NCBI GenBank assembly: GCA_905236145.1
Contig: CAJOOE010000155.1
Span: 1-7,152 of the forward strand
Direction: 5' to 3'
Length of the DNA stretch: 7,152 nt
From: an uncultured Selenomonadaceae bacterium
GTDB lineage: Bacteria; Bacillota; Negativicutes; Selenomonadales; Selenomonadaceae
In this document: positions 1-5,809 of the stretch, in pieces
Numbering within the stretch: position 1 is the stretch's first letter
Layout: each line of letters begins with the position of its first letter
Notes under the pieces: generated by a model
Told to the model about the DNA's origin: nothing
What the model saw: the letters and a program-made list of their open reading frames with translations, nothing else
Databases searched by the model: none
Translations under genes and position numbers: made by a program

Positions 1-270
1 AGTTGCGTTTTGTTCGGAAAACTCCAAGTAATGGCGATGCAAAGTCCGATAATCGGCGCGTCGGAAAATGTTCAGGCATGGGTTGCGGCGGCCAATGCAA
101 CGGGAGCTTGTGCGGGAAAAATGATTTCCCCGCTGTCGATAGCGATAGGTTCTGCGGCAATCGGCGTAAAGGGGGCGGACTCTCAACTTCTCGCCTTTGC
201 GGTAAAAATTTATATACCGTTTGTAATTTTCATGGGTTTGGTTGTATACTTCGGTCAGGCATTGATTTAA
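1..270 (+). CDS. lctP: L-lactate permease, C-terminal fragment
   Basis: This is the last 89 residues of a gene that begins before the window; the frame is open from base 1 and stops with TAA at 268-270. The family (LctP/LldP, usually over 500 residues) consists of inner-membrane carriers that import lactate, and often glycolate, with protons. The visible tail has the family signature near the C-terminus: AANATG followed by GKMISP and LSIAIG, matching the AANTTGG...GKMISPQSIA segment of known lactate permeases. A final hydrophobic helix (KIYIPFVIFMGLVVYFGQ) follows and the protein ends just after it. Substrate is assigned from the family only. The amidase gene follows after 26 bases on the same strand, with its own ribosome binding site. 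An internal TTG at base 10 is in frame but is not the gene start, because homology continues through it. Confidence 0.88.
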   Translation, partial: SCVLFGKLQVMAMQSPIIGASENVQAWVAAANATGACAGKMISPLSIAIGSAAIGVKGADSQLLAFAVKIYIPFVIFMGLVVYFGQALI

Positions 271-284
271 CCGACCGGAAAATT

Positions 285-289
285 AGGAG
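285..289 (+). promoter_or_regulatory. Ribosome binding site of the amidase gene
   Basis: AGGAG lies 7 bases before a GTG at 297. It fixes the amidase start there and rules out the longer in-frame reading that runs back through the permease gene. Confidence 0.7.
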
Positions 290-296
290 TGATAAA

Positions 297-1328
297 GTGC
301 AGAAAATTTTTGGTTGTATAACTCTTTTGGTGACGTTTTTGATTTTGACGACTTTCGGAACGGCGGCGGCGAAATCTCCGACCGAACTTTCCGGAGTGAA
401 CATAGTCGAAAACGACAAAGAAATTTTGAAGATCGAAATTCCGTTCAAAGGTAAACTCGGAGAGGAAGAGTATAAACTTCAAGTAACCGGCAATTTGCTG
501 ACCGTCGAATTTGAAAATACGATTCCCGGCAGAGTCAAGCGTTCGGATCTTGCAAAAATTTCGGGCGATGATTTTTTGAATAAAGTCGGCATTTATGACG
601 TGGGAAAAAATAAGATCCGTCTGCGTTTCACTTTTTCCCGGAGTATAAGTGACAAAGGCGTTTCCGCTCAAATTTTCCCGGCAAGCAAGGCGGAGAAAAA
701 ATCCGGGCGTCTTGTCTTGGAAGTGAAAAAATCCGGCTCCGGTTTCGACGAAGAATATGATTTGAGTGATAAAGTCGTGGTAATTGATGCCGGACACGGC
801 GGCTCCGACAGCGGAGCGAGAGGACCTCACGGCGTCACCGAAAAATCGGTAACTCTTGCCGTCGCCCTGAAAACCGAACAACTTTTGAAAGAATCCGGTG
901 CAAAGGTAATAATGACCAGAAGAACGGACAGAGATGTTGCCTCACCGACGGCGACAAAGAGTGCGGAACTTCAAGCCAGAGTCGATAAGGCTCCGAAAAC
1001 GGCAGATATTTTCATTTCGATTCACTGCAACGCCTTTTCAAATCCGGCGGCTCACGGCATGGAAACCTATCATCATTACGGAAGTTCTCGCGGCAAGTAT
1101 CTGGCGACGCTTTTAAATGAAGAACTTGCGAAATACGGCGGTTTGTTCAATCGCGGAGTAAAGGCGGCGGGATTTTATGTAATGCGTCACTCAAATTGTC
1201 CGGCGTCGCTCATTGAATTGGGCTTTATAACAAATTACAGGGAAGAAAAACTTCTGAACGACGAAAATTATCAGCAGAAATTGGCTCAAGCGATTACCGC
1301 CGCAGTCGGAAGGTTTTTCGGAGAATAA
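297..1328 (+). CDS. Exported N-acetylmuramoyl-L-alanine amidase (AMIN + Amidase_3)
   Basis: A 343-residue zinc amidase that cleaves the bond between N-acetylmuramic acid and L-alanine in peptidoglycan, as AmiC-type enzymes do in daughter-cell separation. The GTG start is set by AGGAG 7 bases upstream and gives a clean signal peptide: a lysine, a hydrophobic core (residues 4-20) and a TAAA cleavage region near residue 25. Residues about 33-145 resemble an AMIN domain, which targets such enzymes to the septum or wall. Residues about 160-341 are Amidase_3. The expected zinc ligands are His167 (DAGHGG), Glu182 (EKSVTL) and His243 (SIHCNA), and the catalytic glutamate is Glu307 (LIELGFITN). All four are present, so the enzyme looks active. 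The GerMN lipoprotein gene follows after 12 bases, so the two are probably co-transcribed. The reading frame is open further upstream but there it overlaps lctP and encodes no recognisable domain. Confidence 0.92.
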   Translation: MQKIFGCITLLVTFLILTTFGTAAAKSPTELSGVNIVENDKEILKIEIPFKGKLGEEEYKLQVTGNLLTVEFENTIPGRVKRSDLAKISGDDFLNKVGIYDVGKNKIRLRFTFSRSISDKGVSAQIFPASKAEKKSGRLVLEVKKSGSGFDEEYDLSDKVVVIDAGHGGSDSGARGPHGVTEKSVTLAVALKTEQLLKESGAKVIMTRRTDRDVASPTATKSAELQARVDKAPKTADIFISIHCNAFSNPAAHGMETYHHYGSSRGKYLATLLNEELAKYGGLFNRGVKAAGFYVMRHSNCPASLIELGFITNYREEKLLNDENYQQKLAQAITAAVGRFFGE

Positions 1329-1333
1329 AATTC

Positions 1334-1340
1334 GGGAGGA
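1334..1340 (+). promoter_or_regulatory. Strong ribosome binding site deciding the GerMN gene start
   Basis: GGGAGGA directly abuts the ATG at 1341, leaving no usable spacing for that codon. The in-frame TTG at 1350 lies 10 bases after GGAGG, close to the spacing seen for the TTG-started S1 and ftsH genes in this window (9 and 11 bases). This favours TTG 1350 as the start. Confidence 0.6.
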
Positions 1341-1349
1341 ATGAATAAT

Positions 1350-1964
1350 TTGATTAAAAAAATTTTGTCGGCGTTGATAATTTCCACGACGCTTTTAATG
1401 TTCGGTTGTGACAACAATTCCGGCGGCAACAATTCCGGTACGCCGCCGGAAAAGCCGGACAAGAAAATTGAAACGGACAAGAATATTTCGGATAACGGTT
1501 CCGAAAAAAAATCGGACGGCGAAACTCCCGTCAAAGTCAAGGCGGCTCAAATTATGGAAATTAAAATTTATTACCCGGACGAATCCGGCAGCAAATTGGT
1601 CGCGGTCAATCGCAAAATCGAGACAAACGACACGATAAACAAATATCTGGCTGCGGTAAATGAACTTATCAAAAAGCCGCAGGAAAAATATTTGACCGAT
1701 ATTTTTCCGAAAAATACGAAGGTCATTGACGTTAAACTTTCCGGAGATACCGCCGTCGTAAATTTCGACAAAAATATTTCGACGCATTTTGTCGGCGGCT
1801 CGACGGGAGAAGAATTTTTGGTCGGTTCGGTCGTTGCAACTTTGACGGAATTTCCGGAAGTCAACCGGGTTCGCTTTTTGGTTGAAGGAAAAGAAGTTGA
1901 AACTTTGGCGGGACACATGGATTTAAGCGTTCCGATCAAACGTCCGGAAAATCTTTTGAAGTGA
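1350..1964 (+). CDS. GerMN-domain lipoprotein
   Basis: A 204-residue predicted lipoprotein if started at TTG 1350, or 207 residues if started at ATG 1341. The N-terminus has two lysines, a hydrophobic stretch and a lipobox-like LMFGC with the lipidated cysteine at residue 20; Phe at -2 is a little unusual. Residues about 21-67 are a low-complexity linker rich in Asn, Gly, Lys, Asp and Pro, typical of a tether between membrane anchor and folded domain. Residues about 70-194 resemble a single GerMN domain: a strand with IKIYYP, then IFPKNTKV, a DTAVVNFDKNIS segment and a late VRFLVEGKEV strand. Bacillus GerM has two such domains and acts in sporulation and germination; single-domain versions occur widely and their role is not settled. 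Its place right after a wall amidase suggests an envelope role, which is an inference. The next gene begins 15 bases later. Confidence 0.82.
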   Translation: MIKKILSALIISTTLLMFGCDNNSGGNNSGTPPEKPDKKIETDKNISDNGSEKKSDGETPVKVKAAQIMEIKIYYPDESGSKLVAVNRKIETNDTINKYLAAVNELIKKPQEKYLTDIFPKNTKVIDVKLSGDTAVVNFDKNISTHFVGGSTGEEFLVGSVVATLTEFPEVNRVRFLVEGKEVETLAGHMDLSVPIKRPENLLK

Positions 1965-1979
1965 TCGGAGGCAAAAAAA

Positions 1980-3335
1980 ATGATTCTCGATCGGCTGGAA
2001 AAATTGCCTACCGGCTCTTTCCATTACAAATTGCTTTTTATAACGGGTTTGGGCTGGCTGTTTGATTCTATGGATACCGGGTTGATTTCCTTTGTCTTGC
2101 CGGTTTTGTCAAAAGAATGGGGACTGACGCCGGCTCAAGCCGGGCAAATAGGAAGTATAGGTCTTGTCGGAATGGCACTCGGGGCGATTTTGGCGGGGAC
2201 TTTGGCAGATAAATTCGGACGGAAAAAAGTTTTTGCGGCGACTGTCGTTTTATACAGCGTTTCAACCGGACTTTGTGCGGTGGCTTGGGATTATTCTTCG
2301 CTGTTGATTTTCAGATTTTTGGTCGGATTCGGACTCGGCGGAGAATTGCCGGTCGCGGCGACTTTAATGAGCGAATACGCTCCCGGAAAATTGCGGGGAA
2401 GATTTATCGTAATGCTTGAAAGTTTTTGGGGAGTCGGCTGGATTGTTGCGGCGTGTATTGCTTATCTTTTAATCCCGCAATTCGGCTGGCAGGTTGCATT
2501 TTTAATCGGAGCGTTGCCGGCGTTTTACGTTTTTCTGATAAGACTTCACACGCCGGAGTCGATAAGGTATTTGATTTCAAAGGACAAAATTGACGAGGCG
2601 AAAGAAATAATTTTGACGCTTGAGAAAAAATCCGGTGTGGAAAGTAAACCTTTCGACGAAGAACTTTCGCCGGAGGAAAAAGGGACGGAATCAAAAATCA
2701 AGCCGCATTTTTCTGCTCTGTGGTCGCCGAAATTCCGGGCAAGGACGGCGATGCTCTGGGTTGCGTGGTTCGGAATTGTATACAGTTATTACGGAATTTT
2801 TATGTGGTTGCCGTCAATGGTTTTCGCTCAAGGTTTCGCGGTGGTGAAAACTTTTGAATATGTCCTGCTCATGACTTTGGCACAACTTCCCGGATATTGT
2901 GCGGCGGCGTGGCTTGTCGATGTTATCGGTCGCCGGTACACACTTTCCGGTTTCCTGATGATGTCCGGAGTTTGCAGTTACTTTTTCGGAAATGCCGCAA
3001 CGCCGGAAGAACTTTTGGCTTGGGGTGCGGCAATGAGTTTCTTTAACTTGGGAGCTTGGGGCGTTATTTACACTTACACGCCGGAACTCTATCCGACTTC
3101 GATAAGGGCGTTGGGAGCCGGCTGGGCTGCCGGTTTCGGAAGAATCGGAGGAATGGCGGCTCCTGCCGTCGTCGGAATTTTATTGACCGGCGGCGTTCAC
3201 ATGGATTTTATTTTCGCAATGTTCGCGTCCGTTTTCGTAATAATTTCCGTCGTAATTTTGGCTTTGGGAATTGAGAGCAAGCAAAAAACTTTGGAAGAAA
3301 TAGACGGCGATTTGAAAGTTGCGGAGGTCGGCTGA
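1980..3335 (+). CDS. MFS transporter, NiaP/YceI-like
   Basis: A 451-residue major facilitator superfamily carrier. The ATG lies 8 bases after GGAGG (1967-1971). It shows about twelve hydrophobic helices, the motif A loop GTLADKFGRKK (residues 73-83), RFLVGFGLGGELPVA (112-126), LRGR at 138-141, a second motif A remnant DVIGRRY (314-320) and TPELYPTSIR (367-376). Short segments such as GLGWLFDSMD, LESFWGVGW and FEYVLLMTLAQLPGY closely resemble Bacillus NiaP (YceI), a nicotinate/nicotinamide transporter, as recalled. The central cytoplasmic loop (about 192-252) is long and charged and begins PESIRYL, as in sugar-porter-type members. Substrate is therefore uncertain: niacin is the best guess, and another organic acid or metabolite symport is possible. 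It follows the GerMN gene by 15 bases, probably in the same transcript, although its function seems unrelated to the envelope genes before it. Confidence 0.85.
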   Translation: MILDRLEKLPTGSFHYKLLFITGLGWLFDSMDTGLISFVLPVLSKEWGLTPAQAGQIGSIGLVGMALGAILAGTLADKFGRKKVFAATVVLYSVSTGLCAVAWDYSSLLIFRFLVGFGLGGELPVAATLMSEYAPGKLRGRFIVMLESFWGVGWIVAACIAYLLIPQFGWQVAFLIGALPAFYVFLIRLHTPESIRYLISKDKIDEAKEIILTLEKKSGVESKPFDEELSPEEKGTESKIKPHFSALWSPKFRARTAMLWVAWFGIVYSYYGIFMWLPSMVFAQGFAVVKTFEYVLLMTLAQLPGYCAAAWLVDVIGRRYTLSGFLMMSGVCSYFFGNAATPEELLAWGAAMSFFNLGAWGVIYTYTPELYPTSIRALGAGWAAGFGRIGGMAAPAVVGILLTGGVHMDFIFAMFASVFVIISVVILALGIESKQKTLEEIDGDLKVAEVG

Positions 3336-3435
3336 AAAAAATTTTTTCCGGCAAGTCCGGCAGATTCATAAATTTTTTTCGGCGGCAGGAAATATCAAAT
3401 ACCTTGTAGAAAATGACAAAAAATTTTTTTCCGGC
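3335..3435 (+). repeat. A-tract/T-tract repeats ending in CCGGC
   Basis: Two near-identical blocks, A7T6CCGGC at 3335-3352 and A6T7CCGGC at 3418-3435, lie 83 bases apart. A looser copy (A3T7 then CGGCGGC) sits between them at 3370-3386. They fill much of the gap between the transporter and zinc-ribbon genes. Similar A/T runs also occur inside genes here as Lys-Phe codons, so the repeats may be compositional. Phased A-tracts can bend DNA; no function is shown. Confidence 0.4.
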
Positions 3436-3459
3436 GTTGATTGTTCCGATCGGTGCCGG
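3431..3459 (+). promoter_or_regulatory. Predicted 13-bp hairpin in the leader of the zinc-ribbon gene
   Basis: Bases 3431-3443 can pair with 3447-3459 around a UUC loop. The pairs are nine Watson-Crick and four G-U, with an outer CCGGC/GCCGG clamp. No T-run follows on the + strand, so it does not look like a simple terminator. It sits 28 bases before the ATG at 3488 and may be a 5' leader structure. I recognise no riboswitch class and did not compute a folding energy. Confidence 0.4.
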
Positions 3460-3487
3460 GTGCAGGAAAGAGTGCCGGTGATTTTTA

Positions 3488-3961
3488 ATGGCTCTTACAA
3501 AGTTGGCTGTGGGCAGCGACAAAAAATTTATATGTCCCACTTGCGGACAAAAGTTGAGGTTTTCCGAAGGCGGTGCGGTTTCCGTCGTGAACGGAAAAGT
3601 TGATATGGATGCAATTTTGCCGCGTCACATCTGCGATAATTGCGGAGTGTTTTATCGCGAACTTTTGAATTCCGGCTATTACGACGTTTTCGATTTGCCG
3701 AAAAACGAAGTTAAACCGAAACCGAAAAGAGTGATAAATACCGGCGATATTCCGCCCACGCAATTAAAGCGGGAGTCCGACGGAAAATGTCCCTGTCCGC
3801 GTTGCGGCGAAAGAATGGATTTCGTCGAGGCGGGGCCGGTTCAAATAGTAAACGGAAAGCCGGATTTCAGCAACACGATGGATCATTTCGTCTGTCCCTA
3901 CTGTAAATCGGTTTTCAGGAAGATTGTCGGCACGGATTATTTCCAGTGGTCGGACAAGTAA
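3488..3961 (+). CDS. Tandem zinc-ribbon-like protein, unknown function
   Basis: A 157-residue soluble protein I cannot assign to a named family. It is an internal duplication: residues 14-69 and 101-156 align without gaps over 56 positions with 18 identities by my count. Each copy has CPxCG, then F-x-E-x-G-x-V...VNGKxD, then CxxC exactly 30 residues after the first pair, then a conserved Arg and a late Tyr and Asp. Cysteine pairs are 16/19 with 49/52 and 103/106 with 136/139, as expected for two four-cysteine zinc sites. The linker (70-100) is rich in Lys and Pro. No signal peptide or membrane helix is seen. The ATG is the first possible start after an in-frame TGA at 3479; its ribosome binding site is weak (GGTGA, 6 bases upstream). 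The division gene follows after 21 bases. Nucleic-acid or protein binding would be typical of zinc ribbons but is only a guess. Confidence 0.8.
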   Translation: MALTKLAVGSDKKFICPTCGQKLRFSEGGAVSVVNGKVDMDAILPRHICDNCGVFYRELLNSGYYDVFDLPKNEVKPKPKRVINTGDIPPTQLKRESDGKCPCPRCGERMDFVEAGPVQIVNGKPDFSNTMDHFVCPYCKSVFRKIVGTDYFQWSDK

Positions 3962-3982
3962 AAAAAGTCGGGAGGTATACCG

Positions 3983-4258
3983 ATGAACAAGAAAAAAGGT
4001 TTTAACCGGTTCGCGTTGTTTATGTTTATCGTCGTGGCGTATTTCGGTACGGTGCTGATATCTCAACAGGTGCATTTGTCGCACGTCAGCGAAAGTCAAC
4101 ACCTTGCCGACAAAAGATTGAACGCCGCACAAACCGTAAACGACAAACTTCGCAAAGAACGCGACGAATTGAACAATTTGGAGAATATCGAAAAAATTGC
4201 AAGGGAAGACTTGGGGCTTGCAAAAAAAGACGAGTTGCCCTACCGGGCATCAAAATAA
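3983..4258 (+). CDS. divIC: Septum formation initiator, DivIC/FtsB family
   Basis: A 91-residue single-pass division protein. GGAGGT (3971-3976) sits 6 bases before the ATG. A short basic cytoplasmic tail (MNKKKGFNR) precedes one membrane helix (about residues 10-26), then a predicted coiled coil (about 30-68), then the family C-terminal motif IEKIAREDLGLAKKDELPY (69-87). In this family the coiled coil pairs with FtsL and binds DivIB/FtsQ, helping switch on septal wall synthesis at the divisome. Length is normal for the family. The neighbouring S1-domain gene, tilS, hpt and ftsH match the order around divIC in Bacillus, which supports the symbol. FtsL, a similar small bitopic coiled-coil protein, is less likely given the conserved C-terminal motif and the gene context. 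Confidence 0.88.
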   Translation: MNKKKGFNRFALFMFIVVAYFGTVLISQQVHLSHVSESQHLADKRLNAAQTVNDKLRKERDELNNLENIEKIAREDLGLAKKDELPYRASK

Positions 4259-4279
4259 ACTTATACTAAAAATTTTCTT

Positions 4280-4285
4280 GGAGGG
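4280..4285 (+). promoter_or_regulatory. Ribosome binding site of the S1-domain gene
   Basis: GGAGGG lies 9 bases before the TTG at 4295, supporting that non-ATG start. The first in-frame ATG (4319) has no such site and would begin inside the S1 domain. Confidence 0.6.
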
Positions 4286-4294
4286 AAAAAAGTT

Positions 4295-4726
4295 TTGACA
4301 ATCGAAGCAGGCAGCGTAATGGAAGGCACGGTTACGAAGATAACCGGTTTCGGAGCTTTCGTCGAGTTGGGAGATACCGGAAAAACCGGATTGGCTCACA
4401 TTTCGGAAGTTGCGGACGTTTATGTCAATGACATTCGCGATTTTTTGACGGAAGGCGACAAGGTCACGGCAAAAGTTTTGAGTGTGGAAGACAACGGGAA
4501 AATTGCGCTGTCATTGAAACAGTCCAAAACAAACACCAATCCGGAGGCTCAAAAACCTAAGATGTCGGCGCGCGGAGATTTTCGCAGGTCGGGCGGCAAT
4601 CGTCTTTCCGCGTCTTTTGAGGACAAACTGTCCAAATTTTTGAAAGACAGCGACGAGAGATTGACGGATTTGAAAAGAAAGACCGATTCAAAACGCGGCG
4701 GACGCGGTTCCAGGAGATCCGATTAG
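4295..4726 (+). CDS. yabR: S1 RNA-binding domain protein, YabR-like
   Basis: A 143-residue protein with one S1 (OB-fold) RNA-binding domain at about residues 5-75: the opening GSVMEGTVTKITGFGAFVEL, the central GLAHISE and the closing strand GKIALSLKQ are all classic. The rest (about 76-143) is a polar tail rich in Lys, Arg, Ser and Gly (RRSGGNR, SKRGGRGSRRSD), probably flexible and able to bind RNA without sequence specificity. It corresponds to Bacillus YabR, which lies next to divIC there too; the exact role of YabR is not well settled, and a link to ribosomes or RNA is inferred from the fold. Translation starts at TTG, 9 bases after GGAGGG. A hairpin with a T-run follows the stop codon closely. 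The symbol is by resemblance and position. Confidence 0.85.
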   Translation: MTIEAGSVMEGTVTKITGFGAFVELGDTGKTGLAHISEVADVYVNDIRDFLTEGDKVTAKVLSVEDNGKIALSLKQSKTNTNPEAQKPKMSARGDFRRSGGNRLSASFEDKLSKFLKDSDERLTDLKRKTDSKRGGRGSRRSD

Positions 4727-4735
4727 TTTCCCCTT

Positions 4736-4759
4736 GCACTTTCGGCGGGGGTGCTTTTT
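4736..4759 (+). terminator. Hairpin plus T5 between the S1 gene and tilS, burying the tilS ribosome binding site
   Basis: GCACTTTC (4736-4743) can pair with GGGGGTGC (4747-4754) around a GGC loop, giving eight pairs of which three are G-U; TTTTT follows at 4755-4759. This has the form of an intrinsic terminator, though the stem is weak because of the wobbles. The 3' arm GGGGGTG (4747-4753) is also the best tilS ribosome binding site, 8 bases before its ATG. It could partly end transcription from the divIC side or limit tilS translation. No function is shown. Confidence 0.5.
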
Positions 4760-4761
4760 GT

Positions 4762-5778
4762 ATGTTAATGCGATTTATGGAATTTTGCACGGCGGAAAAA
4801 ATTTTTGACGGCGTGAAAGGTGCGGTAATTGCGGTTTCCGGCGGTGCCGATTCCCTTGCACTTGCCGACTTGATTTCAAGGTCGCGGCAAAGATTCAAAA
4901 TTGAAATTTGTATCGCTCACTACGAACACGGGCTCAGGGGTCAAGATTCGATCGACGACGCGGAATTTGTGAAAAATTTTGCGGAAAAAATCGGCGTGAA
5001 TTTTTTTACCGAGAGCGGAAATGTCAAAGATTTTTCGACGGCGAATAAAATTTCCGAAGAAACCGGAGCAAGACTTCTGCGTTACAAATTTTTGTCCGAC
5101 GTTCGACGAAGTTTGAATTTCGACGCGATAATTTTGGCACACCATGCGGACGATTTTGCGGAAACGGTTTTGATGAGAATTTTACGCGGCACCGGGATTT
5201 CCGGACTTGACGCAATGAAATTTAAAACTTACTCCAAAGATTACGGCTTGCTTATAAGACCGCTTTTGAGATTTCGTAAAGTCGAATTGGAAAATTATTG
5301 CAGGGACAGGGGAATTATCCCCAGAATCGACGCGACGAATTTTGAAACGAAGGCGACGCGAAACAAAATCCGCTTGAAACTTTTGCCGGAGTTGGAAAGA
5401 TTTAATCCCGCGATCGTCGAAACTCTCTGCAGGCTCGGCGAAATTTCCGGAGAGGAGGACGACTTCATAAATTCGGAAGTCGAAAAAATTTTTCCGGGCG
5501 TTGTGCAAAAAATTTCCGGAACCGGAGAACTTGCAATTTTGCGTAAAGAATTTTTGAAACTTCATCCGGCACTTCAGCGGGCGACGGTGAAAAAATTCGT
5601 CGAAGAATCTGCCGGGAGCGTCAAAGATTTCGGTTTTGTGCATTTTGAATCAATCCGAAAAGTTTTGCTGAACGGATTGAGCGGTGCGGAACTTCCGCAC
5701 AAATTCCGCGTAAATTTGAAACGCGGGAGATTGACGATTTCGGTCAATAAAATTTCGGAGTTTAACTCACAGGAGTAA
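4762..5778 (+). CDS. tilS: tRNA(Ile)-lysidine synthase, short form
   Basis: A 338-residue cytoplasmic enzyme that uses ATP to join lysine to C34 of the tRNA-Ile CAU anticodon, changing it to read AUA. Visible parts: the N-type ATP pyrophosphatase P-loop SGGADS (residues 26-31), HYEHGLRG (IAHYEHGLRG region), AHHADDFAETVLMRILRGTG from residue 126, and the DATN (190-193) ... RNKIR (200-204) ... LLP (207-209) segment. A helical region with LHPALQRATVKKFV follows. The chain ends where the central domain ends, so the C-terminal TilS domain of longer family members (Bacillus TilS is well over 400 residues) is missing; a short form is known from Aquifex. Position 132 is Phe where most members have Gln (HHxDDQxET). 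Three near ATGs (4762, 4768, 4777) are in frame; the first has the best spacing to GGGGGTG. hpt follows after 31 bases. Confidence 0.92.
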   Translation: MLMRFMEFCTAEKIFDGVKGAVIAVSGGADSLALADLISRSRQRFKIEICIAHYEHGLRGQDSIDDAEFVKNFAEKIGVNFFTESGNVKDFSTANKISEETGARLLRYKFLSDVRRSLNFDAIILAHHADDFAETVLMRILRGTGISGLDAMKFKTYSKDYGLLIRPLLRFRKVELENYCRDRGIIPRIDATNFETKATRNKIRLKLLPELERFNPAIVETLCRLGEISGEEDDFINSEVEKIFPGVVQKISGTGELAILRKEFLKLHPALQRATVKKFVEESAGSVKDFGFVHFESIRKVLLNGLSGAELPHKFRVNLKRGRLTISVNKISEFNSQE

Positions 5779-5809
5779 AATAAAATTTTTTTGGAAAGGG
5801 CTGGTAACC

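Noticed and set aside
3..296. Long in-frame N-terminal extension of the amidase
   Set aside because: It overlaps the lactate permease in another frame, has no domain, and the GTG at 297 has a good ribosome binding site followed by a signal peptide.
267..881. Antisense open frame of about 200 codons opposite the amidase
   Set aside because: It mirrors the amidase, whose catalytic motifs are intact, and has no recognisable domain; long antisense frames arise here from codon bias.
1395..1916. Antisense open frame opposite the GerMN gene
   Set aside because: Low-complexity Phe/Arg-rich translation with no domain; shadow of the GerMN gene.
3319..3603. Open frame bridging the transporter end, the gap and the zinc-ribbon gene start
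   Set aside because: It overlaps both genes out of frame, and its translation (repeated KFF) comes from the A/T tracts; no ribosome binding site.
4236..4249. TGCCC-TACC-GGGCA hairpin at the end of divIC as a terminator
   Set aside because: Only five pairs, within the coding sequence, and no T-run follows.
4262..4267. TATACT as a -10 promoter element before the S1 gene
   Set aside because: The best upstream partner, TTGCCC at 4235-4240, is a poor -35 match with a 21-base spacer.
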